Shown here in pieces: positions 7,833 through 16,334 of a stretch of 43,996 bases of DNA. The position numbers and the translations under genes are program-made. The first letter of the stretch is position 1, and each line of letters begins with the position of its first letter. Where the stretch lies: IMG/VR virus record IMGVR_UViG_3300021127_000600, positions 1-43,996 of that record; one strand, 5' to 3'. This stretch comes from a virus. The notes below the pieces were generated by a model. That model was given only the letters and a program-made list of their open reading frames with translations, was not told where the DNA came from and did not search any database.

Positions 7833-8549
7833 ATGAATAACAAGTCTGCAGTAATTGTCATACCTACTACCGGTGCCCATACATTAGCTGATGCATGTAA
7901 TAGCGCTATAAATCAAACTTATGAAAATTGCGAAGTATGGGCGGTAATAGATGGCCCGCAATTTTCAGCAGCAGCTACAACAATCTTGTCAAAATTTCCT
8001 ACGATAAAAGTCTTACAATTACCAGCTAACACAGGCGCTAATGGCTGGTATGGACATAGAATATATGCAGCAGTAAGTTATCTAATTAACCACGATTACA
8101 TTTTATACCTAGACCAAGACAACTGGTACGAACCTACGCATGTTGAATACATGCTGGACACCTGTGAATCTAGTAAACTACAATGGTGCTACAGTTTACG
8201 TAAAATTCATGACCTAAATGGCACATACATTTGCGATGATAACTGTGAAAGTTTAGGAAAATGGCCACTCTATTTGAGTGATCAACACTTTTTAGTTGAT
8301 ACTTCTACGTATTGTATCAGTCGTGATGTTATAGTTCAAATTGCACCAGCGTGGTACAGTGGTTGGGGCGGCGACCGTAGATTTTATTCAGCGATTTCAA
8401 AACATTTTCCAGTGTTTGAGTGCACAGGGCATTCAACTGTATGTTACAGACTCGACGGCAATACAAATTCTGTAAATGCAGAATTTTTCGTAAATGGCAA
8501 CAAAATCATGAATGAAAGATATAACGGAAAGTTTCCATGGAGAAAATAA
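7833..8549 (+). CDS. GT-A (family 2-like) glycosyltransferase
   Basis: A 238-residue protein. The N-terminus SAVIVIPTTGAH starts a Rossmann-like nucleotide-sugar fold, followed by INQTYENCEVWAVIDG (family 2 signature region) and LYLDQDNWY around residue 92, whose DQD takes the place of the DxD metal/nucleotide site. WSGWGGDRRFY-like sequence near the C-terminus resembles the acceptor-side D/ED motif. It should transfer a sugar to phage DNA, a virion protein or host envelope; the acceptor is not evident. It precedes and overlaps a small unknown gene. Confidence 0.8.
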   Translation: MNNKSAVIVIPTTGAHTLADACNSAINQTYENCEVWAVIDGPQFSAAATTILSKFPTIKVLQLPANTGANGWYGHRIYAAVSYLINHDYILYLDQDNWYEPTHVEYMLDTCESSKLQWCYSLRKIHDLNGTYICDDNCESLGKWPLYLSDQHFLVDTSTYCISRDVIVQIAPAWYSGWGGDRRFYSAISKHFPVFECTGHSTVCYRLDGNTNSVNAEFFVNGNKIMNERYNGKFPWRK

Positions 8550-8755
8550 ATGATAATTGGTATTCTGCGTCTATACGTAAGGGAGTATATTGTTACGACC
8601 TTAAATTAAATCCAATGTCTGCTGAATTCAAAGAATGGTGGTCACATAGACTAGGTCAGTTAAAAATATACAACGGCGGCCTTTATTTTGAAAATCAACA
8701 AGATCTTGTAGAGTATCTGCTTACGTTCGATGAAATGTCTGACAAAGACTGGTAG
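8537..8755 (+). CDS. Small hypothetical protein
   Basis: A 72-residue protein whose ATG lies inside the end of the glycosyltransferase (13-base overlap), with GGAAAG a few bases upstream as ribosome site. Tyr/Trp-rich (WYSASIRKGVYCYDL, EWWSHRLGQ) and acidic at the C-terminus. No family recognised; coupled translation with the glycosyltransferase is likely. Confidence 0.6.
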   Translation: MEKINDNWYSASIRKGVYCYDLKLNPMSAEFKEWWSHRLGQLKIYNGGLYFENQQDLVEYLLTFDEMSDKDW

Positions 8756-8757
8756 AT

Positions 8758-9009
8758 TTAAAGAACACCTGCTACGGTTATAGCTGCCGAAATGCATTGT
8801 TCTAACAATATTTTGTTATTCAGATCGTCCTCTGCTTCTGCAACACGGACCATAGCAGCAAGATCCTGCATTAAATCCAAATATTCAAACTGTGATATTT
8901 GCTGTTGTTCTAATGCCTGCTGATACTGGAGAGCTTGCATAGCGTTTCTTGCAACAATTTGAGAAGCATTTGTAGCTAGAAAATTTAAATTGTTCATTAT
9001 CTGACTCAT
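8758..9009 (-). CDS. Small Gln/Ala-rich helical protein
   Basis: An 83-residue protein, ATGA-overlapped with the lipoprotein gene upstream of it. It is almost entirely predicted helix, with a stretch of Gln (MQALQYQQALEQQQ) and an amphipathic acidic segment (AEAEDDLNNK). No homology recognised. Co-translation with a lipoprotein suggests a shared envelope or virion role, but that is inference. Confidence 0.55.
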   Translation of the reverse strand: MSQIMNNLNFLATNASQIVARNAMQALQYQQALEQQQISQFEYLDLMQDLAAMVRVAEAEDDLNNKILLEQCISAAITVAGVL

Positions 9010-9389
9010 AGTATTTTCAACTTATTCCCTTCAGCTCTGGTAATAATTTTAGCAGTTTCGTAGATATTTTTCGTTTTTAATTTACAATAAAATGGACTCG
9101 GTGTCTGCTTTTTCAACATGTCTAAAAATCTATCTATTTCGTCCAGTTGATTTTTCATCATTTGTGCTACATCAGTGTCGCTACGACCTTCAGAGTCTTC
9201 TATAGCATATATCGCTTCTCTGCGTAATATGCCAAAACTTTTTAGCATGGAATCTCTATTTTGGCATACACTATCCGAATCTCGAGAAATAACTGCAATG
9301 TTTACCATTCTGTCATAATTATATTGATTGAATTTAGGAGCACATCCTGCAAGACTACTTATCAAAATAATAAACATTGCTGCTCTCAT
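9006..9389 (-). CDS. Small outer-membrane-type lipoprotein
   Basis: About 127 residues from ATG 9389. The start MRAAMFIILISSLAGC is a textbook lipoprotein signal with lipobox LAGC; the mature protein begins at Cys. The mature part is soluble with an acidic helix (DTDVAQMMKNQLDEIDRF). I choose 9389 over 9395 because a TATAAATA late-promoter octamer (9402 down to 9395) overlaps the earlier ATG and would start transcription at 9389. Possible roles are lysis (Rz1-like spanin component) or superinfection exclusion. It is larger than typical Rz1, so neither is assured. Confidence 0.65.
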   Translation of the reverse strand: MRAAMFIILISSLAGCAPKFNQYNYDRMVNIAVISRDSDSVCQNRDSMLKSFGILRREAIYAIEDSEGRSDTDVAQMMKNQLDEIDRFLDMLKKQTPSPFYCKLKTKNIYETAKIITRAEGNKLKIL

Positions 9390-9394
9390 TATCA

Positions 9395-9402
9395 TATTTA
9401 TA
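9395..9402 (-). promoter_or_regulatory. T4-late-type promoter core at a start codon
   Basis: TATAAATA read on the minus strand, 5 bases before the ATG at 9389. In T4 late promoters the octamer spans -13 to -6, which would put +1 on the A of this ATG. Confidence 0.5.
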
Positions 9403-9448
9403 TCTAATGGAAAGTCGCTGTTATTACAATTTTTAGCTATTATTGATT

Positions 9449-10342
9449 ATGGTCAAAACATTTATGCATTCAAGATGGGATAATAAAATTGTACAGGTAT
9501 CTTGGGATCTAGGCAACGAGTGTAATCAAAACTGTTCATACTGTCCAGATGTTTTTAAAAATGGCCATTTTTCTAATGGCAACTGGGATCAAGTAGAAAT
9601 TTTTGCCGATAGAATGTGTGATTATTACGATTTAATCGGCAAAAGTTTATATATAGGATTTGGAGGTTCAGGAGAACCAACACTGGTTCCGTGGTTTGGA
9701 AACTTATTGCGTTTGCTAAACAACAGAATAGCAGGGTGTACAGTTAGTACCAATCTCACAGCTCCACTTGAATGGTTCGAAGAGCATGGTAATGTTATAA
9801 AGCATATTTCCGGCACTGTTCATTACGAGTACACATCGCTTCCGGAACTAGCGGACAAAATTTGCGCAATACGAGACGTTGTGCGGGATATCAATATTAC
9901 AGTCCCAATGCTACCAGATCGTTATGATGAACAAATAAAAGATATTGAGTGGTTTTCCAAAAAAACCAACATCAATGTTGGTCAACAGGTTGTTTTCTCA
10001 AACCCCGTAGAACCTGTAAAACTGAAAAAAGAATATACTGAAGAAATTAAAGAAAACTTGCGTTCAACGCATGACAACACTGCATATCTTATAACAACTA
10101 AGGATGAGAATAATGTTATTCAAGCAGTTGATCAGATCAAATACGCTGATATTAATCTAAGTGAGAACGACAGCTTAAGAGAATTTACCAACTGGGATTG
10201 TTATGCAGGCATTGATACGTTGGTAATTGACAGTAGAGGCTTTGTAAGACGGGGCTGGTGTGCACAACTATCAATGCACCAACACCATATGACCTCTTGG
10301 TCTTGGAACCTTAATCCTATTACATGCAATATGAAATGGTGA
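9449..10342 (+). CDS. Radical SAM enzyme
   Basis: A 297-residue protein from ATG 9449. The [4Fe-4S] motif CNQNCSYC has cysteines at 25, 29 and 32, and GFGGSGEPTL is the SAM-binding GGE-like segment. C-terminal cysteines (WDCYAG, RGWCAQL) could hold an auxiliary cluster or zinc, as in SPASM/twitch enzymes. The start uses TATTAT (9438-9443) 5 bases upstream as possible -10, again leaderless. Next to glycosyltransferase-like genes, it may modify a sugar or peptide; the substrate cannot be told. One of four radical SAM enzymes in this window. Confidence 0.85.
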   Translation: MVKTFMHSRWDNKIVQVSWDLGNECNQNCSYCPDVFKNGHFSNGNWDQVEIFADRMCDYYDLIGKSLYIGFGGSGEPTLVPWFGNLLRLLNNRIAGCTVSTNLTAPLEWFEEHGNVIKHISGTVHYEYTSLPELADKICAIRDVVRDINITVPMLPDRYDEQIKDIEWFSKKTNINVGQQVVFSNPVEPVKLKKEYTEEIKENLRSTHDNTAYLITTKDENNVIQAVDQIKYADINLSENDSLREFTNWDCYAGIDTLVIDSRGFVRRGWCAQLSMHQHHMTSWSWNLNPITCNMKW

Positions 10343-10389
10343 AGACACGAACACGATTTAATGGCTAGAAAAAAATTAGGATAAAGTAT

Positions 10390-11037
10390 ATGAAAATCGT
10401 TTTTTGCCTACCAGGAAAAAATTTTAGTAGCAATTTTTTCAATTCCTGGAATCAAACCATAGCATTACTACAACAAAATCAAATTCAATACGCATATTCT
10501 ATTGCATATGATCCTGTGGTATACTATACAAGAAATAAAATACTAGGAGGAGACAACCGAAATGGCAGATACCAAAAACCGTGGCAAGGGCAAATTCCCT
10601 ATGATAAAATTATATGGATAGATAACGATATTGTCTGGCAGCCGCATAATGTTCTTTCGTTGATAGCAAGCGACAAACCAATTATAGCTGGTACATATCT
10701 AATGGAATCAACTACGCAATATCCCATAGTGGAACATTTAGACTTCAAACATCTAGCTACTAACGGCGTATTCCAGTTTCTTACCAAAGAAGATTTAGCA
10801 GGAAAAAATCAAATTTTTCCTGTAAGCTACACCGGTTTTGGATTTTTATGCATGCAGCACGGCATACTAGAAAGTATGGAATATCCATGGTTTCAGCCAA
10901 AATGGGTAACAAGCAATAATTTTCACGATTTCTGCGCAGAAGACGTCGGTTTTTGTTGGACTGCACAAGAACTAGGTCACAAGATTTGGATTGATCCAAC
11001 AATCACAGTTGGACACGAAAAAACAATTATCTTATAA
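10390..11037 (+). CDS. Glycosyltransferase-like GT-A protein
   Basis: A 215-residue protein with ribosome site AGGAT. IIWIDNDIVW (about residues 73-82) is a DxD-type metal site in a GT-A fold, and SYTGFGFLCM and CAEDVGFCW near the C-terminus resemble the ED catalytic-base region of such enzymes. GRYQKPWQG precedes the DND. It sits 47 bases after the radical SAM gene and 11 before a small unknown, so it is probably in one unit with both. Acceptor unknown. Confidence 0.7.
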   Translation: MKIVFCLPGKNFSSNFFNSWNQTIALLQQNQIQYAYSIAYDPVVYYTRNKILGGDNRNGRYQKPWQGQIPYDKIIWIDNDIVWQPHNVLSLIASDKPIIAGTYLMESTTQYPIVEHLDFKHLATNGVFQFLTKEDLAGKNQIFPVSYTGFGFLCMQHGILESMEYPWFQPKWVTSNNFHDFCAEDVGFCWTAQELGHKIWIDPTITVGHEKTIIL

Positions 11038-11048
11038 GGAACAGCAAA

Positions 11049-11363
11049 ATGTTACATTTTACACTAAGGGTCGAAAATCCTTGGGCTAAATCGCGTTCAG
11101 AACAAATGGATTTTTTCTGTAAGGATTGGTCCGTTTCCAAAAACAAAAATTGCGAGGTACAACTGACATGGTTTGATTGGCAAACTATATTTGAACTACA
11201 CGTTCAAACTCACTGGCGCGGACATGACCATGCAGGCCCTAGATTTGAAATCACTATATTAGGATTATTTTTCAATATCCAATTGTATGACGGACGGCAT
11301 TGGAATCATGAAAAAAATCGTTGGTACCTACCCGGCGAGGAAGAAGAAGAATACGGTACCTAG
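11049..11363 (+). CDS. Hypothetical protein, Trp/His-rich
   Basis: A 104-residue protein with a good ribosome site (AAGGA). It has many aromatic residues and histidines (VQTHWRGHDHAG, YDGRHWNHEKNRW) and an acidic tail (EEEEEYG). It resembles the small beta-rich unknowns at 4660 and 32085 in style, but I see no shared motif. A bidirectional terminator follows. Confidence 0.6.
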   Translation: MLHFTLRVENPWAKSRSEQMDFFCKDWSVSKNKNCEVQLTWFDWQTIFELHVQTHWRGHDHAGPRFEITILGLFFNIQLYDGRHWNHEKNRWYLPGEEEEEYGT

Positions 11364-11386
11364 TTTAAAAGTTAATTTTAGTCAGA

Positions 11387-11427
11387 AAAATAGGGTTAAC
11401 AACAGTGCGTTAACCCTATTTTATTTT
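11387..11427. terminator. Bidirectional intrinsic terminator
   Basis: A perfect stem (11387-11400 with 11409-11422, core ATAGGGTTAAC/GTTAACCCTAT) with loop aacagtgc, flanked by A-runs and T-runs. It provides a U-tract for both the + strand gene ending at 11363 and the - strand gene ending at 11427. Confidence 0.85.
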
Positions 11428-11618
11428 TACTTCTTTGATAGTTGAGAAGTAAACACATTGGCCCATTCTTTAGCTGGGCTGAGGTCCATTAGTTTCTTGT
11501 TCAAAGCTACAAAGTCTTTGAAAAGAGCTGTTTGCAGCTCAATTGTTTGACGAGTAGCAGTGGTAGCATAATCAAAAACAGCCTGATTTGCGTCCTTAAT
11601 CATTGTGTTGTCGTACAT
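11427..11618 (-). CDS. Short phasin-like protein
   Basis: A 63-residue protein with ribosome site GGAG. It is one amphipathic helix with the phasin-type pattern FDYATTATRQTIELQTALF and a following LNKKLMDLSP. Phasins coat polyhydroxyalkanoate granules in proteobacteria and are normally 100-190 residues, so this would be a minimal version. It is paired with a DUF3563-like gene, also a host-type small protein. Phage benefit is unclear; granule or membrane surface binding is a guess. Confidence 0.55.
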   Translation of the reverse strand: MYDNTMIKDANQAVFDYATTATRQTIELQTALFKDFVALNKKLMDLSPAKEWANVFTSQLSKK

Positions 11619-11645
11619 TTTGGTTTCTCCTTTTGTAGTTTAAAA

Positions 11646-11804
11646 TTAGTAAGTAAATTTTTGATTACTGTAGCCCCAAAGTTGTCGAAGTCTGCTCTCT
11701 AACTCGACGACATCGCTGCTTTGACTTAACCAACGTTCAGTTGGACTCATAGTAAATCTTTGCCACCACGATCTAAGTAAATTAACTATTCTGTTAAAAC
11801 ACAT
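11646..11804 (-). CDS. DUF3563-like small protein
   Basis: A 52-residue protein on the minus strand with a strong ribosome site (AAGGAGACCAGAA before ATG 11804). The C-terminal part TERWLSQSSDVVELESRLRQL matches the pattern of DUF3563 proteins, where a conserved Y/W-L-x-x-S-x-D-x-x-x-L-E-x-R-x-R-x-L helix is the hallmark. These are small proteobacterial proteins of unknown function. Its neighbour is the phasin-like gene, in the same direction. The match is by pattern memory, not a search. Confidence 0.55.
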   Translation of the reverse strand: MCFNRIVNLLRSWWQRFTMSPTERWLSQSSDVVELESRLRQLWGYSNQKFTY

Positions 11805-11888
11805 TTCTGGTCTCCTTATATCTTAAATATAAAGTATTTATGCTGCACTGCAACATAAAATTCCGCATACCAGCTATGCAAAAAGAAA

Positions 11889-12269
11889 TTATTTTCTGTA
11901 AAAGGTGATCTTATACGCGCCGTGGGTTCCAGATGTATCAGTTAATGGTATACATGATTTTACAAATCCTAAATTGTCAATCCAAAACTTGAACTCATCT
12001 GCTATTTTACCGCTTTTGCCTGTAATTATAATTGCATATTTTGATCCTACTGCCCAATGTTCTTCTAGAAAATTTCTAGTTTTTACAAAAGCTTGTTGTA
12101 CAGTGCAACCGTGTAAATCAAGTTTATAGCGTAGACTCTGATCAAGCCCTTTGTCAGGAATATAGAATCTGCTAGAACTTTTCAAACTCTGTTGCACAAA
12201 TGTACTCCAAACTTCCTTATCTTCGTTTGATAGCTCAAAATTCTCAGTATGATTTGCTTTTGTTGTCAT
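11889..12269 (-). CDS. Smr-domain protein
   Basis: A 126-residue protein. KLDLHGCTVQQAF (about residues 49-61) carries the Smr DLHG motif; AIIITGKSGK is the second conserved strand-loop (HGKG-like), and TSGTHGAYKITF matches the terminal G-G-x-G-A segment. Smr domains nick or cleave DNA or RNA. Stand-alone Smr proteins act in mRNA or ribosome rescue (SmrB) in bacteria. It follows the radical SAM gene by 12 bases and is likely co-transcribed with it. Confidence 0.82.
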   Translation of the reverse strand: MTTKANHTENFELSNEDKEVWSTFVQQSLKSSSRFYIPDKGLDQSLRYKLDLHGCTVQQAFVKTRNFLEEHWAVGSKYAIIITGKSGKIADEFKFWIDNLGFVKSCIPLTDTSGTHGAYKITFYRK

Positions 12270-12281
12270 GTTTGGCTCTTT

Positions 12282-13796
12282 TTATAATAGCATTAGTTTA
12301 TTAAAGTATACATCAAATGATGTCAATGTTGATGCTTTTATATCATCCCATGAAAGCTGCTCTTGAGGTGTGGTCATAAGATAAGTTAAGTCATATCCTT
12401 GCCATAATAGAGCGAGTATAGACCACATTCTGGTTTTTGAAAATTCTCTAGTCATTTTTGTAGCCAATTGTGTTACCCGATAGGCCTCGCCTACTGTCCA
12501 TGTACAATTTTTCCAGTTCATAGTTGTACCATTGAAATTTATTGGATCAGCCTCAAAACTGAAACCATATTTTTGTGGATTCTTATCAAATTCACTAAAA
12601 ATACTATTTGGACTTGCGCTGTTATCTACTCCATACAAGCCAAGAAGATCAAATCCTATAGAATGTAAATTATTTTCTATAAACCAATTAACTGTACCGT
12701 ATACATCAGTTTCTTTTTCATACGGTAGACCTACAATAAAATTGCAATGTTGCGCAACACTTTTATTCCATATATTGTGGAAAAGGTAAGGTATATATTC
12801 CCTTGCATAATTTCCATTCCAGCCTTTTCCAATTATTTTACTTGCGTCTTTATGCAAGCTTTCCAAACCGTGGTATGCGCCTACTAAGCCAGATTCTTTT
12901 AAAATGTAAGGGGTTTCATCAAAATGATTTAATAAGTCTGCTCTCAAATATGCACTAAAACGGATCTTAAATGGTAATTTTGAAACAGCACTATGGAATG
13001 ACCTGAGTTTCCATTCTGTGTCATTAAAAGTATCATCTATAATATAATAAGAAGTAGATCCAAAAGTAGCAAAGTTGTAAGATAATTCTGCAGAAATATG
13101 TTCCATAGCCCTAACATAATCAAGTTTATGCTTGCCAAGGTGCGGGTATTGACAAAAACGACAGGTAAAAATGCAGCCGCGACTTACATCTAATGGCAAT
13201 GGTTCGTTTGGCAGAATGACATCAGTCGGTATAAACTTAAAATCATCTGTTTCTATATTGTATTTTGGATTTCTAGCAGCAGAATAGATAATTTTATCCT
13301 CAAAACCTGTTCCTATACTGTTTCGCTTTTTCTCAAATACAGGCTCTGTCCCTCTGCCTGATAACCAATCTAGATATTCTAGAAAAATTTCTTCAGGCGC
13401 TGACAGATAACTCATTATAGTAACATCAAACACATCCCAGTTTGGAAGCCGATCACTTATATATCCGCCCATAACAAAACGTATTGACGGATGTTCTAAC
13501 TTAATTTGAGACAATACATTCAATACAAATTCTGGAATTCGTTTGATGCGCCCGTCGGAGTGCTTATATGCATTGTTGCAAATAAATGTAGTGCTTAAAC
13601 CAATGATTTTAGTATCAGGTGTAATAAACTTTTTGAGTGTTGTATATAACTGATCTGCATTGAAATACAGCACATGATCAATCACCTGACACTGATACCC
13701 ATATTTTCGTAACCAATGTGCAATTTTATACGGACCAATTGAGCGCATTAGAATTGGCCTATAAGCTATTCCACCATTTAATAAGATTACATCCAT
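12282..13796 (-). CDS. Cobalamin-binding-type radical SAM enzyme
   Basis: A 504-residue protein. The N-terminal ~150 residues have the Rossmann-like layout of B12-binding radical SAM enzymes (VILLNGGIAYRP, IIGLSTTF, RFVMGGYISDR), though no DxHxxG cobalamin motif is obvious. The core cluster motif RGCIFTCRFC has cysteines at 208, 212 and 215. GLESLHKDASKIIGKGWN and FIVGLPYEKETD are classic late core motifs of this class. Products include methylated or rearranged peptides, lipids and sugars. Promoter TATAAT lies 6 bases before the ATG. Confidence 0.85.
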   Translation of the reverse strand: MDVILLNGGIAYRPILMRSIGPYKIAHWLRKYGYQCQVIDHVLYFNADQLYTTLKKFITPDTKIIGLSTTFICNNAYKHSDGRIKRIPEFVLNVLSQIKLEHPSIRFVMGGYISDRLPNWDVFDVTIMSYLSAPEEIFLEYLDWLSGRGTEPVFEKKRNSIGTGFEDKIIYSAARNPKYNIETDDFKFIPTDVILPNEPLPLDVSRGCIFTCRFCQYPHLGKHKLDYVRAMEHISAELSYNFATFGSTSYYIIDDTFNDTEWKLRSFHSAVSKLPFKIRFSAYLRADLLNHFDETPYILKESGLVGAYHGLESLHKDASKIIGKGWNGNYAREYIPYLFHNIWNKSVAQHCNFIVGLPYEKETDVYGTVNWFIENNLHSIGFDLLGLYGVDNSASPNSIFSEFDKNPQKYGFSFEADPINFNGTTMNWKNCTWTVGEAYRVTQLATKMTREFSKTRMWSILALLWQGYDLTYLMTTPQEQLSWDDIKASTLTSFDVYFNKLMLL

Positions 13797-13802
13797 AGAT
13801 AT

Positions 13803-13831
13803 ATTATAGATTTAGGTTTTAGCAAAAACAA
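13803..13831 (-). promoter_or_regulatory. Promoter abutting the radical SAM start
   Basis: On the minus strand TTGTTT (13831-13826), 17-base spacer, TATAAT (13808-13803), then 6 bases to ATG 13796. The perfect -10 predicts a leaderless mRNA. The -35 lies in the end of the frameshifted gene upstream. Confidence 0.5.
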
Positions 13832-14028
13832 CATTATAAGAAGCTTGATTTAGAATAAAGGAAGGTATATTCTTATTATCAACTATTTTTTCTGTTTTTG
13901 AAATTTGGACATACATGCCAAATTTGGCAGCTTCTTCACAATGTAAGTTAAGTTCTGCTAGTATGTTGTTCTATTTGCTGTGTTAAAATTTCACAGGCTT
14001 CAAGCGTTGAAACTATATTATCTTCCAT
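13812..14028 (-). pseudogene. Small helical protein gene split by a +1 frameshift
   Basis: From ATG 14028 the frame reads MEDNIVSTLEACEILTQQ and stops at TAA 13948-13950 after 26 codons. In the frame one base ahead, an open stretch continues from about 13970 to TAA 13812-13814 (ELNLHCEEAAKFGMYVQ ... NVVFAKT). The two join smoothly as one helix, giving a protein of about 71 residues. The second part has no start codon of its own near its beginning. Either one base has been gained (mutation or assembly error) or a +1 frameshift is used. The shift must lie within about 25 bases. Confidence 0.55.
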
Positions 14029-14034
14029 ATTGTA

Positions 14035-14094
14035 TTATATCTTTGGCTCAAAATCATCGTCTATAAAAACTTGCATTTTCTTTCGTCGTGTCAT
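14035..14094 (-). CDS. Possible 19-residue peptide
   Basis: MTRRKKMQVFIDDDFEPKI, ATG 14094 to TAA 14035-14037, 6 bases before the start of the frameshifted gene. Basic head and acidic tail. There is no good ribosome site, so it may be chance or an upstream leader peptide. Confidence 0.25.
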   Translation of the reverse strand: MTRRKKMQVFIDDDFEPKI

Positions 14095-14126
14095 ATATAG
14101 TATAAGCTGGAAGGAAAGATCTAGCA

Positions 14127-14146
14127 TATGGGGAATTCTCCCCATA
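14127..14146. repeat. Near-perfect palindrome with GAATTC centre
   Basis: TATGGGGA (14127-14134) and TCCCCATA (14139-14146) around ATTC. There is no U-tract in either direction, so it may be an operator or RNA hairpin between divergent genes. Confidence 0.4.
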
Positions 14147-14313
14147 CATATAGTGTGTTTATATTACGTTTAGTACACTTAAATATTTTTAGCAGCAACA
14201 GCTGTGTGACATAATGTCCGATAGATTCTTACTTGTTATCTATCAATGGTTTGAGATTCTTTCACTTATCTTTCTCAACCCATCTTAACATAATTATAGG
14301 AGAACTGAGCTTG

Positions 14314-15078
14314 ATGCCACGACGACCAATCGCCATGTGTTTACTATTGTTTTTTACTTTTACGCAATATGAAAGCAATAATTGGCTTTATTCAACAAGG
14401 GAAACAGCAGTGTCTAACACACCTGCTTCGCCTGTACCTCAAACTGCAAACTTAGAACTTGCGGTATATCATCCACCTGAACAAAATGACCTATATATTG
14501 TAAATCTCAAAGAACAAAAAGTTGAATTCTCAGATGAATCTCATTCTAAAGATATTAGGTTAACAGATTTAACTATTGGTAATACCGCAAATCAAAAAAT
14601 CAAAACTGACTTCAGTAGTATTCCAACATTACGAAAACATTTGCCCCTCTCTATTCCTGACGTAGAAAATCTTAATATACACAAAAGGCAAGAAGTTGAA
14701 TGCCTAGCCTGGACTTTATATTTTGAGGCACGAGGCGGAACATCTAAAGAACAGGTAGCAGTTGCATATGTACCAATAAACCGAATTGGACAACAGGATT
14801 TTGGTGACGACATTTGTAGCAATGTCTTTCAATATGATTGGCATAATGGCAGAAAAAGGCACCAATTCAGTTGGGTGGGCTATAGGTTTGGCTCTAGATG
14901 GGAACGTGAAGACGATGCCTGGCAAAAAATGCAACAGATTGCTGTTGCAGTATACAAAGGTAGATTGTCAGATCCTGCTAAGGGAGCTATCTATTTCAGC
15001 AGCACATCAGTATCTGAAGTTTGGGCTATTAGGCATAGAAAGATCAAATTAGGTCAAACCCTCTTTTGGATAGGTTGA
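14314..15078 (+). CDS. SleB-like cell wall hydrolase (Hydrolase_2) with N-terminal signal anchor
   Basis: A 254-residue protein from ATG 14314, preceded by AGGAGA. The start MPRRPIAMCLLLFFTFTQ is a signal or signal-anchor. After a linker of ~120 residues, the catalytic domain begins at about residue 128: CLAWTLYFEARGG (catalytic Glu in EARG), EQVAVAYVPINRI, and later YFSSTSVSEVW. This is the SleB/CwlJ-type muramidase fold, which cuts peptidoglycan glycan strands. Its export signal suggests a role in periplasm, as a lysin or in wall penetration. TTG 14311 is an alternative start. Confidence 0.83.
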   Translation: MPRRPIAMCLLLFFTFTQYESNNWLYSTRETAVSNTPASPVPQTANLELAVYHPPEQNDLYIVNLKEQKVEFSDESHSKDIRLTDLTIGNTANQKIKTDFSSIPTLRKHLPLSIPDVENLNIHKRQEVECLAWTLYFEARGGTSKEQVAVAYVPINRIGQQDFGDDICSNVFQYDWHNGRKRHQFSWVGYRFGSRWEREDDAWQKMQQIAVAVYKGRLSDPAKGAIYFSSTSVSEVWAIRHRKIKLGQTLFWIG

Positions 15079-15149
15079 TTCTAAATCAATAATTATCAAT
15101 CAACGGTATGTATAATAAATAAAGTACATTTGTATACAGAGGATAATTC

Positions 15150-16316
15150 ATGGCCAATTACTCATTCAATCCAACTTATTACCAAATAACGTGGAACAAC
15201 ACAACTCCTACCGATTACTCAAGCCTCTCAGGTAATAGAGGCGGTGGATTAGACAGTGAAACCAGCTGGCAAATCCAAAGTTGGATCAGAACCACAGGAG
15301 GATCACCTGTCACTGGAAGTCCTTTTACAGATGGATCTACAATAATAATTAACAACTATACTGTTACATTTTCTTCCACTGATACGTTGTCAACAGCAAT
15401 TGACAAAATAAATCTGTTGACAAAGTTTACAGGAGTTTATGCTGGCCAGAGTGTAGCTTCAGACTACATTACTTTACAAAATGCGCCGGGTTATGAAGGT
15501 ACTCCATTTTATATTGAAGAAGGTAACGCTACAGCACTTGCAACGCTTGGATTGAATAATCCAGGTTATTATCCTGCTGGACAATTCAAGAATGCCTTTA
15601 GCCAAGTTGCACCGTCTGCATTTTCTGATGTAACAACTCATTCAACACTGTCTATCAACAACGTTACTATTACCTTTACTGCAGGTAACATTCAAAGTGC
15701 TGTAAGCCAAATTAATAATTACACTCCTTCAACAGGTGTAGCAGCTGAAATTGCTGGTCCATATATTCAATTGGAAAGCGCGGGCTGGACACAACCATGG
15801 GTAATAAATGGTGGAAATGCTGCAACAAATATTGGTTTTACACCAGGCGTTTATACAGGCTACCCAAGCAACATTGCTCTGAGCGAAGAAAAAGAAAGAG
15901 CAAACATGAGATGGTTCCAGGTAGTAAATCAGCTGGAAAGCACAGCTACTCCGAACAAATATGATAACATTGTTAGAGTTGGAAATATCGCTAATGCTGC
16001 GTTAAATTCTATAACGTGGACAGTTGGCTATGAATGTTACAGTCAGTTATACACAGCCGCCTTACCAACTGAACCAGATTACGGTGCAACTTTTACAGGC
16101 ACTGCTGCTATACAACGTTGGGTAGCCAGAGGTATGACAAACACTTGGTCAAGCAATAGAAAAGTTTTTAATCCAAGTGTTTTTCAATATAGCGGACAAG
16201 CCACATTCTGCAATCCTGCAATAATTGAAAATGTTACAGCGCAAGGCATAGATGTAGTTGCAAACATTCTAATTGTCAGTAATAATATAACTGTTACACA
16301 GATACCTGGTATTTGA
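15150..16316 (+). CDS. Virion structural protein with flagellin/hook-like beta repeats
   Basis: A 388-residue protein with ribosome site AGAGGA. It is rich in Thr, Ser, Asn and Gly with no Lys clusters, like fibre or decoration proteins. Two internal repeats share the plan of a short strand, INNYTVTF or INNVTITF, then an S/T-rich turn and an AIDKIN or AVSQIN helix (about residues 68-90 and 168-190). This strand-strand-helix unit is typical of surface adhesion or hook-like modules. The C-terminal 150 residues look globular. Specific virion location is not evident. Confidence 0.6.
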   Translation: MANYSFNPTYYQITWNNTTPTDYSSLSGNRGGGLDSETSWQIQSWIRTTGGSPVTGSPFTDGSTIIINNYTVTFSSTDTLSTAIDKINLLTKFTGVYAGQSVASDYITLQNAPGYEGTPFYIEEGNATALATLGLNNPGYYPAGQFKNAFSQVAPSAFSDVTTHSTLSINNVTITFTAGNIQSAVSQINNYTPSTGVAAEIAGPYIQLESAGWTQPWVINGGNAATNIGFTPGVYTGYPSNIALSEEKERANMRWFQVVNQLESTATPNKYDNIVRVGNIANAALNSITWTVGYECYSQLYTAALPTEPDYGATFTGTAAIQRWVARGMTNTWSSNRKVFNPSVFQYSGQATFCNPAIIENVTAQGIDVVANILIVSNNITVTQIPGI

Positions 16317-16334
16317 TAAGGAGAATTTCAAACA

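Noticed and set aside
12468-12789. Plus-strand open frames across the radical SAM gene
   Set aside because: They lie antisense to a clear enzyme, lack ribosome sites and show no protein-like composition.
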